Below are positions 7,687 to 15,346 of a stretch of 64,000 nt of DNA, in pieces (within the stretch, counting starts at the first letter, position 1; the number at the start of each line of letters is the position of its first letter). This DNA comes from Geodermatophilus obscurus (GTDB taxonomy: Bacteria; Actinomycetota; Actinomycetes; Mycobacteriales; Geodermatophilaceae): the NCBI RefSeq assembly GCF_900143215.1, contig NZ_FRDM01000009.1:1-64000 (forward strand), written 5' to 3'. The notes beneath the pieces were generated by a model, which saw only the letters and a program-made list of their open reading frames with translations, was not told the DNA's origin and made no database searches. The translations under genes were made by a program, and so were the position numbers.

Positions 7687-8638
7687 CAGCGGCGTCCAGC
7701 GCGGCCCGCGCCATCGCGGCGGTCGCCTCGGGGGAGGACATGAGCAGCGGAACGGCGCGGACATCGACAGCGGGGACGTCGGCCGAGTCGCCGGTGTGCA
7801 CCAGCCAGCCGTCGAGCAGCCCGCCGGCGGAGCGAGCGCCGTAGTGCCGCCCGACCCCCTCGGCGCTGACCGCCACGCCCAGGACCGGCAGGCAGCGGTC
7901 GGCCATCCCGCGCACCACGGCGCCCGAGACGATCGGGGAGACGCCCACGACCCGGCCCGGGGTCGCCAGCAGCGCCTGCCGCAGCCCGGGGACGCCCAGG
8001 ATCGTGCCGACGGAGACCACCGGGTTCGACGGCGCCAGCAGCACCGCGTCCGCGCCGGCGAACGCCTCCGCCACTCCCGGGGCCGGGCGGGCGGCGTCCA
8101 CGCCGACCTGCACGAAGGCGCGGGCCTCGGGCTCGGCGCGGTGCCGCACCCACCACTCCTGGAAGTGCACCGCCTGCTGCCGCCCGGTCTCCGGGTCGGC
8201 GACCACCACGTGGGTCTCCACCCGCTGGTCGCTCATCGGCAGCAGCTCCACGCCGGGCTGCCAGCGGTCGGCGAGCGCCGCGGTCACCTGGGACAGCGGA
8301 TAGCCGGCGTCGAGCATCCGGGTGCGCACCAGGTGGGTGGCCAGGTCGCGGTCGCCCAGGCCGAACCAGGTCGGCTCGGCCCCGTAGGCGGCGAGCTCCT
8401 CCTTGACCGTCCAGCTCTCGCCGGCCCGGCCCCACCCGCGCTCGGGATCGATGCCGCCGCCGAGGGTGTACATGACGGTGTCGAGGTCCGGGCAGATGCG
8501 CAGCCCGTGCATCGTCACGTCGTCTCCGGTGTTGACCACGGCGGTGAGCCGGGCACCGGGCGCGGCAGCGCGGAGTCCGGCCAGGAACCGGGCCCCGCCG
8601 ACCCCACCCGCGAGGACGACGATGTGCACGAAAGTCAT
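7679..8638 (-). CDS. fbiA: 2-phospho-L-lactate (phosphoenolpyruvate) transferase of F420 biosynthesis
   Basis: FbiA/CofD joins the activated phospholactate- or PEP-derived guanylyl unit to the deazaflavin Fo, giving F420-0 or dehydro-F420-0. The 319-residue protein starts with the nucleotide-binding [12 protein letters not shown] and has [17 protein letters not shown] and the conserved [13 protein letters not shown] segment. ATG 8638 places three residues before the first strand; an ATG eight codons upstream is possible. It is transcribed with fbiB, overlapping its start, and is divergent from whiB. This is the mycobacterial fbiA-whiB2 arrangement. Confidence 0.95.
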   Translation of the reverse strand: MTFVHIVVLAGGVGGARFLAGLRAAAPGARLTAVVNTGDDVTMHGLRICPDLDTVMYTLGGGIDPERGWGRAGESWTVKEELAAYGAEPTWFGLGDRDLATHLVRTRMLDAGYPLSQVTAALADRWQPGVELLPMSDQRVETHVVVADPETGRQQAVHFQEWWVRHRAEPEARAFVQVGVDAARPAPGVAEAFAGADAVLLAPSNPVVSVGTILGVPGLRQALLATPGRVVGVSPIVSGAVVRGMADRCLPVLGVAVSAEGVGRHYGARSAGGLLDGWLVHTGDSADVPAVDVRAVPLLMSSPEATAAMARAALDAAGV

Positions 8639-8755
8639 CGTGCCCGATGGGCAGTTGTCCACTGTTCGCCGGGCGTGTCGAGGTGTGCAGCGAGAAGTGA
8701 CGAACGCCCTGTGGCCGCCGGGGCTGGTGTGACGTGACGCTTACACCGGGCGGAG

Positions 8756-8785
8756 TTGACGCCCCCACAACGACACGCGTGTAAT
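8756..8785 (+). promoter_or_regulatory. Promoter of the whiB gene with an overlapping palindrome
   Basis: TTGACG (8756-8761) and TGTAAT (8780-8785) are separated by 18 bases, a good match to a housekeeping-type actinobacterial promoter. The perfect palindrome ACACGCGTGT (8773-8782) overlaps the -10 element, so a bound regulator would block it. An imperfect GGTGTGA/TTACACC pair lies just upstream (about 8727-8748). The leader to the start codon is about 80 bases. Confidence 0.65.
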
Positions 8786-8870
8786 TCCGGCGGTGTCAAC
8801 GAGTGCCGAGCGGCCCGGGAACGTCCCGTGGAACGCACATCGGGACGGCAGCGAGAGGGGACGCATCGTC

Positions 8871-9209
8871 ATGGCAGAGGTCTCGTGGTTGAGCGACTAC
8901 GTCAGCGCGTCGGAGCGGGACGCCGACCGCGGCCCGGCGGGCCACGAGCGGGGCTTCGCGGGCCTGTGGAGCATGGGCCTGGAGGCCGAGGTCCAGTCCT
9001 GGCAGGAGCGCGCGCTGTGCGCCGAGACCGACCCCGAGGCGTTCTTCCCGGAGAAGGGCGGCTCCACCCGCGAGGCCAAGAAGATCTGCACCGGCTGCGA
9101 GGTCAAGGCCGAGTGCCTCGAGTACGCGCTGGCCAACGACGAGCGCTTCGGCATCTGGGGCGGGCTCTCCGAGCGTGAGCGCCGCCGGCTGCGCCGCCGC
9201 GCCGTCTGA
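8871..9209 (+). CDS. whiB2: WhiB-family iron-sulfur transcription factor (WhiB2 type)
   Basis: The 112-residue protein has the four Wbl cysteines at 50, 73, 76 and 82 (CX22CX2CX5C), which bind a [4Fe-4S] cluster, then GIWGG (94-98) and a basic C-terminal tail for DNA contact. Wbl proteins act with the primary sigma factor; the WhiB/WhiB2/WhmD class controls septation and sporulation genes. Position next to fbiA and upstream of the DUF3499-pmmA-manA genes matches mycobacterial whiB2. ATG 8871 fits the family length, though a purine-rich stretch (GAGAGGGG) is the only ribosome binding candidate. A repeat copy and a strong hairpin follow the gene. Confidence 0.93.
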   Translation: MAEVSWLSDYVSASERDADRGPAGHERGFAGLWSMGLEAEVQSWQERALCAETDPEAFFPEKGGSTREAKKICTGCEVKAECLEYALANDERFGIWGGLSERERRRLRRRAV

Positions 9210-9261
9210 GAGACGTCCCCGTCCGCTCCGCCCGACGCTCGAGTGGCCTCGTCCCGGGCCC

Positions 9262-9314
9262 GGCCCCCTGCAGGGTCCCGCCGCGAGCTTGCGAGCGGTG
9301 GGGCAGGGGGTCCT
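9262..9314 (+). repeat. Dispersed hairpin element, copy B (downstream of whiB)
   Basis: Arms CCCCCTGC (9264-9271) and GCAGGGGG (9303-9310) flank the conserved centre CCGCCGCGAGCTTGCGAGCGG. It lies about 50 bases after the whiB stop, ahead of a separate strong hairpin. It is in the opposite orientation to the copies after ahcY and lpqB. Confidence 0.8.
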
Positions 9315-9340
9315 CTCCTGACACCAGCTCCGAGCTGTCC

Positions 9341-9375
9341 CCACAGCCGCCGACGGACCCCGTCGGCGGCTGTGG
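9341..9375 (+). terminator. Terminator hairpin downstream of whiB
   Basis: A perfect 16-bp stem (9341-9356 with 9360-9375) closes on a 3-base loop and is followed by TGTTGTT. This is the strongest simple hairpin in the region and separates whiB from the unrelated gene at 9389. Confidence 0.85.
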
Positions 9376-9388
9376 TGTTGTTCGGGGC

Positions 9389-10219
9389 GTGTCGACCTCG
9401 GGTGTGCGCGTCGTGACCGGCCGGGCCGGCGTGGTGCGGGAGCTCTGCGCGGCCGGCCCGCTGCTCGCGGCGCTGCACGCCCCGGTGACCGCCCGCGCTC
9501 CCTGGCTGACCGCCGCGCTGGCCCTCGACGCCGCCCGCGTCGCCGGGCCCCGGCCGGTCGCCGTCGTGGTCGACCCGCCCGGCGGCACGCACACCCCGCA
9601 GGCGCTCGCGACCCTGGTCCTGCGCGGCAGCCTCCGGCTGACCGCCACGCTGCTCGGCGACGGCCTGCCGGTGCCCGCCGGCGCGGCCCCGGCCCGCCTG
9701 CCGGCCCGCGACGACGCCGCCGCCCAGCGGCTGGCCGCCGGCGTGCTGGACCTGCTCGACCGGGTGCGCCGGCCCTGGACGCTGCGGCTGGCCGGCCTGC
9801 CCCTCGGCGACCCCACGTTGCGCGCGATCGGCCGGCTCCGACCCGAAGCGGCGTTCGCCAGCGCCCGCACCGCCCGCCTCGTCGACACCCTCGACGAGGC
9901 CGGTCCGGTGCACCGCACCCGGGACCCCGCCGAGGTCGAGCGCCGGCTGCCCGCGCTGCTCGCCGCCGAGCCCGACCGCCGGGTCCGCACCGCGCTGCGG
10001 GTGGCCACCCGGCTGCACGCCGCGATCGGGGAGGTGGAGCTCGCCACGGTGGCCGACGGCGACCGGCTGCGAGCCGGCCTGCTGACCCTCGTCGACGGCA
10101 CCGACCGGCGGCCGTGGTGGAGCACCCCGGACTCCGGCCTGCGCACCGAGATGGGCGCGCCGCTGGTCTCGCTGACCCTGCGCGGCGGCGGGCCCATGGC
10201 GCTGCTGCGCCGGCCGTGA
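9389..10219 (+). CDS. Protein of unknown function, Ala/Leu/Arg-rich
   Basis: A 276-residue reading frame fills the space between the whiB terminator and the convergent gene at 10242. No family is recognised. It has no signal peptide or membrane helix; the sequence is rich in Ala, Leu, Arg and Pro, with a VVVDPPGG segment near residue 62 that could end a Rossmann-like strand. Codon use is strongly GC-biased at third positions, like its neighbours, which supports it being coding. GTG 9389 begins 13 bases after the hairpin and lacks a clear ribosome binding site, so the true start may be a later GTG (9404). Confidence 0.6.
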   Translation: MSTSGVRVVTGRAGVVRELCAAGPLLAALHAPVTARAPWLTAALALDAARVAGPRPVAVVVDPPGGTHTPQALATLVLRGSLRLTATLLGDGLPVPAGAAPARLPARDDAAAQRLAAGVLDLLDRVRRPWTLRLAGLPLGDPTLRAIGRLRPEAAFASARTARLVDTLDEAGPVHRTRDPAEVERRLPALLAAEPDRRVRTALRVATRLHAAIGEVELATVADGDRLRAGLLTLVDGTDRRPWWSTPDSGLRTEMGAPLVSLTLRGGGPMALLRRP

Positions 10220-10224
10220 CGAGG

Positions 10225-10236
10225 AAGGACGGGGTC
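10225..10236. repeat. Fragment of the dispersed hairpin element
   Basis: AAGGACGGGGTCC immediately after the stop of the 9389 gene matches one arm end of the element family. No complementary arm is present, so this looks like a decayed remnant. Confidence 0.35.
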
Positions 10237-10241
10237 CGCTC

Positions 10242-11246
10242 TCAGCCGGCGTACCGGACGACGTTCAGCCCCGGCTCGTCGACGCTGCCGGCGCGGTCGG
10301 TGCCGAGGAACAACGTGCCCTCGGCGGCCGCCGCGCCGTTCCGGACCGGCCCGGCGGGGGAGACGGTGACCGTCAGGTCGTACCCCCGCCCCGTGTAGGC
10401 CGGGGCGGTGCCGATCGGCCGCGTGTAGGTGGGGAAGCGACCGGTCAGCCGGAGGTCGCGGCCGTCCCTCGTCACGGTGAGGGCGGGGGAGGGCAGGTCG
10501 GCGTGCTCGGTCCGCGACCGCACGCAGCCCGCGGCGGCGGGGTCGGCAGGCGGCTCGAGGGCCAGGCAGTTCCAGGTCGGCAGCCGCAGGTGCGCCAGCG
10601 CCGTCCCGCCGTCCCCGGCCGCGGTCACGCTCACCGACGGGTAGGCCACCGTCGTCCCCACGGCGTGCCGCTCGACGACGATGCCGCCGAACGCCAGCCG
10701 TGCCACCACGCCGTCCTCGCCGGGCGGCACCGACCGGGCGGCGAGCACCCCCGCGCCGCCCTCGCCCGGCAGCGGGTCCACCGGCACGGCGGGCAGCGCC
10801 GGGGACGAAGCCGGGCTCGTGCCCGCCCGCGGGGACGGCGCTCCCGTGCCGGGAGCGGGGGTCCCCGGCGGATCGCCACCGTCGCGGGTCGCCACCGCCA
10901 CGCCGGCCAGCGCGGCCACGAGCACCAGCCCCGCGGCCGCCATGCCGGCCAGCACGCGGCGGCTGCCGTCCCGCGTGCCGGCAGGCTCCTCGACGGCGTC
11001 CGCCACGGGCGCGGTGGCCGGCGCGGGGAGGGCGCCGGGCGTGCCGGGCGGTCTCTCCAGGAAGCCCGGGAGGTCGTCGTCCGGCCAGCGCGACGCCGGC
11101 CGTGCGGCCGCCGCCGGGTCCCGCCCGGTCCGGGGAGGAGCCGGGCTCCGCGGCCGGGTGAGCGCCAGCGCGGCCAGGCCGGCCAGCGCCAGCAGCGCCA
11201 GGACCAGCACGACCCAGGGGACGGCGGCCGGCGCGGAGGAGTCCAT
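10242..11246 (-). CDS. Membrane-anchored protein with extracytoplasmic domain, function unknown
   Basis: The 334-residue product has two hydrophobic helices, about residues 8-28 and 98-118, joined by a Pro-rich loop. A Pro/Ala/Gly-rich linker follows, then a C-terminal domain of about 180 residues that should lie outside the cell. That domain holds two cysteines (in WNCLALE and AGCVRSR) about 16 residues apart that could form a disulfide. It has a beta-rich pattern (repeated Val/Thr strands such as GYDLTVTVSPAG). No family is recognised. It lies in the slot between whiB2 and pmmA and follows the zincin gene on the same strand, separated from it by a hairpin element. Confidence 0.7.
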   Translation of the reverse strand: MDSSAPAAVPWVVLVLALLALAGLAALALTRPRSPAPPRTGRDPAAAARPASRWPDDDLPGFLERPPGTPGALPAPATAPVADAVEEPAGTRDGSRRVLAGMAAAGLVLVAALAGVAVATRDGGDPPGTPAPGTGAPSPRAGTSPASSPALPAVPVDPLPGEGGAGVLAARSVPPGEDGVVARLAFGGIVVERHAVGTTVAYPSVSVTAAGDGGTALAHLRLPTWNCLALEPPADPAAAGCVRSRTEHADLPSPALTVTRDGRDLRLTGRFPTYTRPIGTAPAYTGRGYDLTVTVSPAGPVRNGAAAAEGTLFLGTDRAGSVDEPGLNVVRYAG

Positions 11247-11305
11247 CGCGACAGAGCATCGCAGCCGCCAGCGGCTCCCTCGCCGACCCCGTCTCGGGCC
11301 TCGCC

Positions 11306-11362
11306 GGCCCCCTGCAGGGTCCCGCCGCGAGCTCGCGAGTGGTGGGGGGGCAGGGGGTCCTT
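11306..11362 (-). repeat. Dispersed hairpin element, copy C (after the zincin gene)
   Basis: The copy has arms CCCCCTGC and GCAGGGGG around CCGCCGCGAGCTCGCGAGTGG and overlaps the TAA stop (11361-11363) of the minus-strand gene. It is almost identical to copy B. Its place right at the stop codon suits a role in transcription termination or mRNA 3'-end protection. Confidence 0.8.
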
Positions 11363-11816
11363 ACCCGGTGGGGTCGATCTCCTCCGGGTCGCGCCCCAGC
11401 AGGACGGCGACCTGGTCGACGACGACGTCGCGGACCAGGTCGGCGAGGTCGTCGCGGTCGTGCGCGCGCAGCTCCAGCGGCCGGCGGTAGACGACGATCC
11501 GCGGCGGCACCTCCCTGGTGCCGTCGCGGTGCGCGGGCAGCACGCGGGCCAGCGGCACGCTGCCGTCGTCGAGCACGTCGGCGTCGAGCACCACCTCGTC
11601 GGGGCTGGTGTGCTCCACCCAGGGCACGTCCTCGACGGCGAACTCGACGCCGGCGAGCTCCTTCTCCCACCGCCGCTCGAGGTCCTCGACCGCGTCGAGG
11701 ACCAGGTCGTCGAACTGCGCGGCGCGGCTGCGGGCCAGCGGGACGCCGTCGGGCACCAGGCGGCCGCGCAGCCCCCTGCCGTGCCGGTCGCGGCGGGATC
11801 GGGCGGGTCGGCTCAT
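11361..11816 (-). CDS. Metallopeptidase-family (zincin-like) protein with a degenerate active site
   Basis: The 151-residue protein resembles the short zincin-type family whose actinobacterial member Rv3259 sits beside whiB2. It has the expected central segment FDDLVLDAVEDLERRW and the PPRIVVYRRPLE strand. The C-terminal helix that carries HExxH in true metalloproteases reads DLVRDVVVDQVAVLLG, so both histidines and the glutamate are missing and peptidase activity is unlikely. Its function in actinobacteria is unknown. ATG 11816 gives a basic N-terminus with no signal peptide, so the protein should be cytoplasmic. Confidence 0.8.
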   Translation of the reverse strand: MSRPARSRRDRHGRGLRGRLVPDGVPLARSRAAQFDDLVLDAVEDLERRWEKELAGVEFAVEDVPWVEHTSPDEVVLDADVLDDGSVPLARVLPAHRDGTREVPPRIVVYRRPLELRAHDRDDLADLVRDVVVDQVAVLLGRDPEEIDPTG

Positions 11817-11989
11817 GACGGGTGCGAGCGTACGGCCGGGTGGATCGGGGGCGCGCCCGGTGCGGGGTCGGGCACGGGCCGCAGCGGGCGCGCGACGGGG
11901 TGCACGGGGCCGTCGTGCAGGATGGGACTGCTGCTCCTCCAGGGCGCCGAAACCCGGTGCGCCTGATGCCAACCACCCGGGTACGCGTC

Positions 11990-11995
11990 TACTGT
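11990..11995 (+). promoter_or_regulatory. -10 element (TACTGT) of a leaderless transcript for the DUF3499 gene
   Basis: TACTGT is followed after 7 bases by GTG at 12003. This spacing places the transcription start at or next to that GTG, as in leaderless actinobacterial mRNAs. Confidence 0.5.
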
Positions 11996-12002
11996 GCGGT
12001 CC

Positions 12003-12020
12003 GTGAGGAACCGGTGGTGA
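12003..12020 (+). CDS. Candidate five-codon leaderless uORF coupled to the DUF3499 gene
   Basis: GTG 12003 lies 7 bases after a -10 hexamer and reads five codons (Val/Met-Arg-Asn-Arg-Trp) to TGA at 12018-12020. That stop overlaps the GTG (12017-12019) that starts the DUF3499 gene in another frame. A ribosome finishing the micro-ORF would be placed to restart on the gene, which has no good ribosome binding site of its own. No peptide function is implied. Confidence 0.4.
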   Translation: MRNRW

Positions 12021-12367
12021 GGCAGTCACGTCGCTGCTCGCGCAGCGGCTGCGCGCAACCGGCGGCAGCGACCTTGACCTACGTGTACGCGGAGTCGACT
12101 GCAGTCGTCGGCCCGTTGGCGACGTTCTCGGAGCCGCACAGCTACGACCTCTGCGAGTTCCACGCCGAGCGGCTCACCGTGCCACGCGGCTGGGAGGTCG
12201 TCCGGCACGAGATCGACGTCGAGGACTCCGGTCCGACCGGGGACGACCTGCTGGCCCTGGCCGACGCCGTCCGCGAGGCCGCCCGGCCCGAGCCCCCGCG
12301 CAATCCCGCCGACGACGGCAGCGGCACCCGCCGCGGCCACCTGCGGGTCCTCCCCGACATCACCTGA
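12017..12367 (+). CDS. DUF3499 family protein
   Basis: The 116-residue protein begins RQSRRCSRSGCAQPAAATLTYVYAES, with a CX4C pair near the N-terminus, a third cysteine in YDLCEFHAERLTVPRGWEVV and nearby histidine, as in the actinobacterial DUF3499 family (Rv3258c). These residues could bind zinc, though the role of the family is unknown. It occupies the conserved slot before phosphomannomutase. GTG 12017 is chosen because the family begins just before the first cysteine; GTG 12014 is equally possible. Confidence 0.88.
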   Translation: MRQSRRCSRSGCAQPAAATLTYVYAESTAVVGPLATFSEPHSYDLCEFHAERLTVPRGWEVVRHEIDVEDSGPTGDDLLALADAVREAARPEPPRNPADDGSGTRRGHLRVLPDIT

Positions 12368-12448
12368 AAGAGGTTCCCCGGCTCCCGTTAGGGTCGGGCG
12401 GCGCCGTCGACCGGGGAGTCGGCGGCCGGCTCCGGCGAAGGTGGCAGG

Positions 12449-13813
12449 GTGGACGGTCTCTCTTCGATCATCAAGGCCTACGACGTCCGCGGCGTCGTCC
12501 CCGACCAATGGGACGAGGGGGTCGCCCGCCGGATCGGCGCGGCGTTCGCCGAGCTCGTGTGGCAGGAGAGCCGCGCCACCGCGGTGGTGACCGCGCACGA
12601 CATGCGCGACTCCTCGGTTCCCCTGTCGCGGGCCTTCGCCGAGGGCGTCCTGTCCCGGGGCGTCGACGTCGTCGAGGCCGGCCTCGGGTCCACCGATCTG
12701 CTGTACTTCGCCTCCGGCTCGCTCGGCGTCCCCGGCGCGATGTTCACCGCCAGCCACAACCCCGCGCAGTACAACGGCATCAAGCTCTGCCGCGCCGGCG
12801 CCACCCCGGTCGGGCAGGACTCGGGTCTGGCCACCCTCCGGGAGTGGGCCGAGCGCGACTCCTACGACCGGGCTCCCGGGCGGACCGCGTCGATCGAGCA
12901 GCGTGACCTGCTCGCCGAGTACGCCGCGCACCTGCGCTCGCTGGTCGACCTCTCGACCATCCGGCCGCTGCGGGTCGTCGTCGACGCCGGCAACGGCATG
13001 GGCGGGCACACCGTCCCGGTGGTGCTCGCCGGCCTCCCGGTGGAGGTGCTGCCGCTGTACTTCGAGCTCGACGGCTCCTTCCCCAACCACGAGGCCAACC
13101 CGCTGGACCCGGCCAACCTGGTCGACCTGCAGGCCGAGGTGCGCCGCACCGGCGCCGACATCGGGCTGGCCTTCGACGGCGACGCCGACCGGGTCTTCGT
13201 CGTCGACGAGCGCGGCGAGGCGGTCAGCCCCTCGGCGATCACCGCGCTGGTCGCCGTCCGGGAGCTGGCCAAGGGCCGGGGGACGACGGTCATCCACAAC
13301 CTGATCACCTCCCGCGCCGTGCCCGAGATCGTCCGCGAGCACGGCGGCGAGCCGGTGCGCACCCGCGTGGGGCACTCCTTCATCAAGGCCGAGATGGCCC
13401 GCACCGACGCCGTCTTCGGCGGGGAGCACTCCGCGCACTACTACTTCCGCGACTTCTGGCGGGCCGACACGGGCATGCTCGCCGCCATGCACGTGCTCGC
13501 GGCGTTGGGGGAGCAGAGCCGGCCGCTGTCGGAGCTGACCGCCGGCTACACCCGCTACGCCGCCTCCGGGGAGATCAACTCGACCGTCGCCGACGCCGCC
13601 GGCCGCACGCGGGCGGTGCGGGAGGCGTTCGAGGAGCAGGACGGCGTCACCGTCGACGAGCTCGACGGGCTGACCGTCGACCTGCCGGACGGCTCGTGGT
13701 TCAACCTGCGGGCCAGCAACACCGAACCGCTGCTGCGGCTCAACGTCGAGGCGCCGGACCGGGCGCGGATGACCGAACTGCGGGATCGAGTGCTGGAGAT
13801 GGTGCGCGCATGA
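12449..13813 (+). CDS. pmmA: Phosphomannomutase/phosphoglucomutase
   Basis: This enzyme interconverts mannose-6-phosphate and mannose-1-phosphate, feeding GDP-mannose for mannolipids, glycoproteins and polysaccharides. The 454 residues show all four domains of the alpha-D-phosphohexomutase family. The phosphoserine loop TASHNPAQYNGIK has Ser102, the metal-binding loop is DGDADR (243-248), and GGEHSAHYYF and the phosphate-binding RASNTEP lie near the C-terminus. It is followed with a 4-base overlap by the Trm112-like gene, then the TobH-like gene and manA, matching the mycobacterial Rv3257c-Rv3255c order. Confidence 0.95.
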   Translation: MDGLSSIIKAYDVRGVVPDQWDEGVARRIGAAFAELVWQESRATAVVTAHDMRDSSVPLSRAFAEGVLSRGVDVVEAGLGSTDLLYFASGSLGVPGAMFTASHNPAQYNGIKLCRAGATPVGQDSGLATLREWAERDSYDRAPGRTASIEQRDLLAEYAAHLRSLVDLSTIRPLRVVVDAGNGMGGHTVPVVLAGLPVEVLPLYFELDGSFPNHEANPLDPANLVDLQAEVRRTGADIGLAFDGDADRVFVVDERGEAVSPSAITALVAVRELAKGRGTTVIHNLITSRAVPEIVREHGGEPVRTRVGHSFIKAEMARTDAVFGGEHSAHYYFRDFWRADTGMLAAMHVLAALGEQSRPLSELTAGYTRYAASGEINSTVADAAGRTRAVREAFEEQDGVTVDELDGLTVDLPDGSWFNLRASNTEPLLRLNVEAPDRARMTELRDRVLEMVRA

Positions 13814-14031
13814 CGACGAGTCCTCCTCCCGACCCCACCGGCTCGCTGGGGTTGGACCCCGCGCTGCTGGAGATCCTCGCCTGCCCGGACACCCACCACA
13901 GCCCGCTGGCCGTGGACGAGGTGGCGAGCGAGCTGGTCTGCACCACCTGCGACCGGGCGTTCCCGGTGCGCGACGGCATCCCCGTGCTGCTGCTGGACGA
14001 GGCGCGGCAGCGGGGCACGGGGGCGGCATGA
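13810..14031 (+). CDS. Trm112-like zinc-ribbon protein
   Basis: The 73-residue protein has LLEILACPDTH near the start and LVCTTCDRAFPVRDGIPVLL near the end, the signature of the Trm112/YcaR family, with three cysteines placed for zinc binding. Family members stabilise methyltransferases or have unknown roles in bacteria. It is embedded between pmmA and the TobH-like gene with 4-base overlaps on both sides, so it is translated as part of that operon. Confidence 0.85.
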   Translation: MTTSPPPDPTGSLGLDPALLEILACPDTHHSPLAVDEVASELVCTTCDRAFPVRDGIPVLLLDEARQRGTGAA

Positions 14032-15173
14032 CGTCGCCGGAGCTGGCCGAGGAGGTCCTCGACGACCTCGACGTGCTGCGCGCCCGGGACCCGCGCGGCC
14101 TGCTGCCGGCGGTGGCCGGCGCCGGTGCGCAGGTCCGGGAGACCATGCGGCTGACCGAGGAGGCCGGCCTCGAGCGCATCACCGCCGGTGGCCGCCCGCG
14201 CGGGCTGGTCATCGTGGCCCGCCGCGAGGGGGCCGTGGCCGCGCAGGTGCTGCGGGCGCTGCTCGGCCCGGCCAGCCCGGTCACCGTGGACGTCGTCCCC
14301 GGGCCCGACCTGCCGGTGTGGACCGGTCCCAGCGACATCGCCGTCGTCGCCACCCGCACCGGCGCCGGCCGCTACGCCGTCACCCCGGCCTACGAGGCGG
14401 CCCGTCGCGGCGTGACGCTGCTGGGCATCGGCGCGGAGGACGCTCCGCTGCGCGCGGCCTGCTCCACCGCCCGCGCGCCCTACGTCCCGCTGCCGCGCTC
14501 GCGGGTGCGGCACACGACGCTCTGGTCGCTGCTCACGCCGATGGTGCGGCTGGCCGTCGGCCTGGACCTGGTGTCGGAGGGCGCGGCCGACCTGGAGGCG
14601 GTCGCCGCGGCGCTCGACGAGGTCGCCGCGGAGTGCGGGCCGGCCCGGGAGTCCTTCGTCAACCCGGCCAAGACGCTGGCCCTGGAGCTGCTCGACGCGC
14701 TGCCGGTGATCGCCGCCGAGGGGCCGCTGGCCGGCACCGCCGCCACCCGGATCGCCGACCAGCTCGCCACGCTGGCCGGGCTGCCGGTCACCACGTTCCG
14801 GATGCCCGACCAGCGGGTCGCCGCCTGCGCGGTGCTGCGCGGCCCGCTGGCGCCCGAGAGCGGCGAGAACGACTTCTTCCGCGACCGGGCCGAGGACACC
14901 GGCCGCCGGCTGCGGCTGCTCACGGTCCGCGACGCCGACGCCGGCGAGCACGACGGCGCGGGCGAGCGCGAGCCCCGGTCGGCCCGCGAGGCGCTGTCCG
15001 AGGCGTTGCGCAGCGCCTCGGTGGCCAACGTCCCGGTGAGTGGACTGGCCGAGCACGGGGAGCCGGAGCGCTACGGGCGGCTGCCCCGCCTGGCCCGGCA
15101 GCTGGCGGTGGCCGACTTCACCGCGGTCTACCTGGCCCTGGCCCTGGACGCCGAGAGGTCCGCCTCCGCGTGA
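14028..15173 (+). CDS. TobH-like SIS-domain protein (phosphomannose/phosphoglucose isomerase-like)
   Basis: The 381-residue protein corresponds in position and character to Rv3256c, a sugar-isomerase (SIS) domain protein related to bifunctional phosphoglucose/phosphomannose isomerases. The first SIS half (about 55-160) has strands around GLVIVARREG and IAVVATRTG; the second half includes the conserved FVNPAKTLALELLDALPVI segment. It probably handles hexose-6-phosphates with pmmA and manA. Catalytic residues cannot be assigned with confidence, and activity may be lost. The frame overlaps the Trm112-like stop by 4 bases. Confidence 0.8.
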   Translation: MTSPELAEEVLDDLDVLRARDPRGLLPAVAGAGAQVRETMRLTEEAGLERITAGGRPRGLVIVARREGAVAAQVLRALLGPASPVTVDVVPGPDLPVWTGPSDIAVVATRTGAGRYAVTPAYEAARRGVTLLGIGAEDAPLRAACSTARAPYVPLPRSRVRHTTLWSLLTPMVRLAVGLDLVSEGAADLEAVAAALDEVAAECGPARESFVNPAKTLALELLDALPVIAAEGPLAGTAATRIADQLATLAGLPVTTFRMPDQRVAACAVLRGPLAPESGENDFFRDRAEDTGRRLRLLTVRDADAGEHDGAGEREPRSAREALSEALRSASVANVPVSGLAEHGEPERYGRLPRLARQLAVADFTAVYLALALDAERSASA

Positions 15174-15332
15174 GCGGCGGCACCTCCCCGGCCGCCGCCA
15201 CGCGCCTGACCGGGCACTCGGCCGGGACGCCGCGCGAGGTGGCCGACCTCGCGCGGACGGCGGGCTGACCCGATCGGGGGAGCACCCCGGCAGGTGTGGC
15301 CCGCGCCATGCCCACCGGAGCGGAACGGCCAG

Positions 15333-15338
15333 TAACCT
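15333..15338 (+). promoter_or_regulatory. -10 element (TAACCT) upstream of manA, probably leaderless
   Basis: TAACCT ends 8 bases before ATG 15347. No ribosome binding site lies between them, so a leaderless manA transcript is likely in addition to readthrough from the upstream operon. Confidence 0.5.
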
Positions 15339-15346
15339 CCCGGCTG

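Noticed and set aside
15170-15268. 32-codon ORF overlapping the TobH-like stop by GTGA
   Set aside because: The overlap is suggestive, but the peptide has no features, ends far from the next start, and manA has its own promoter.
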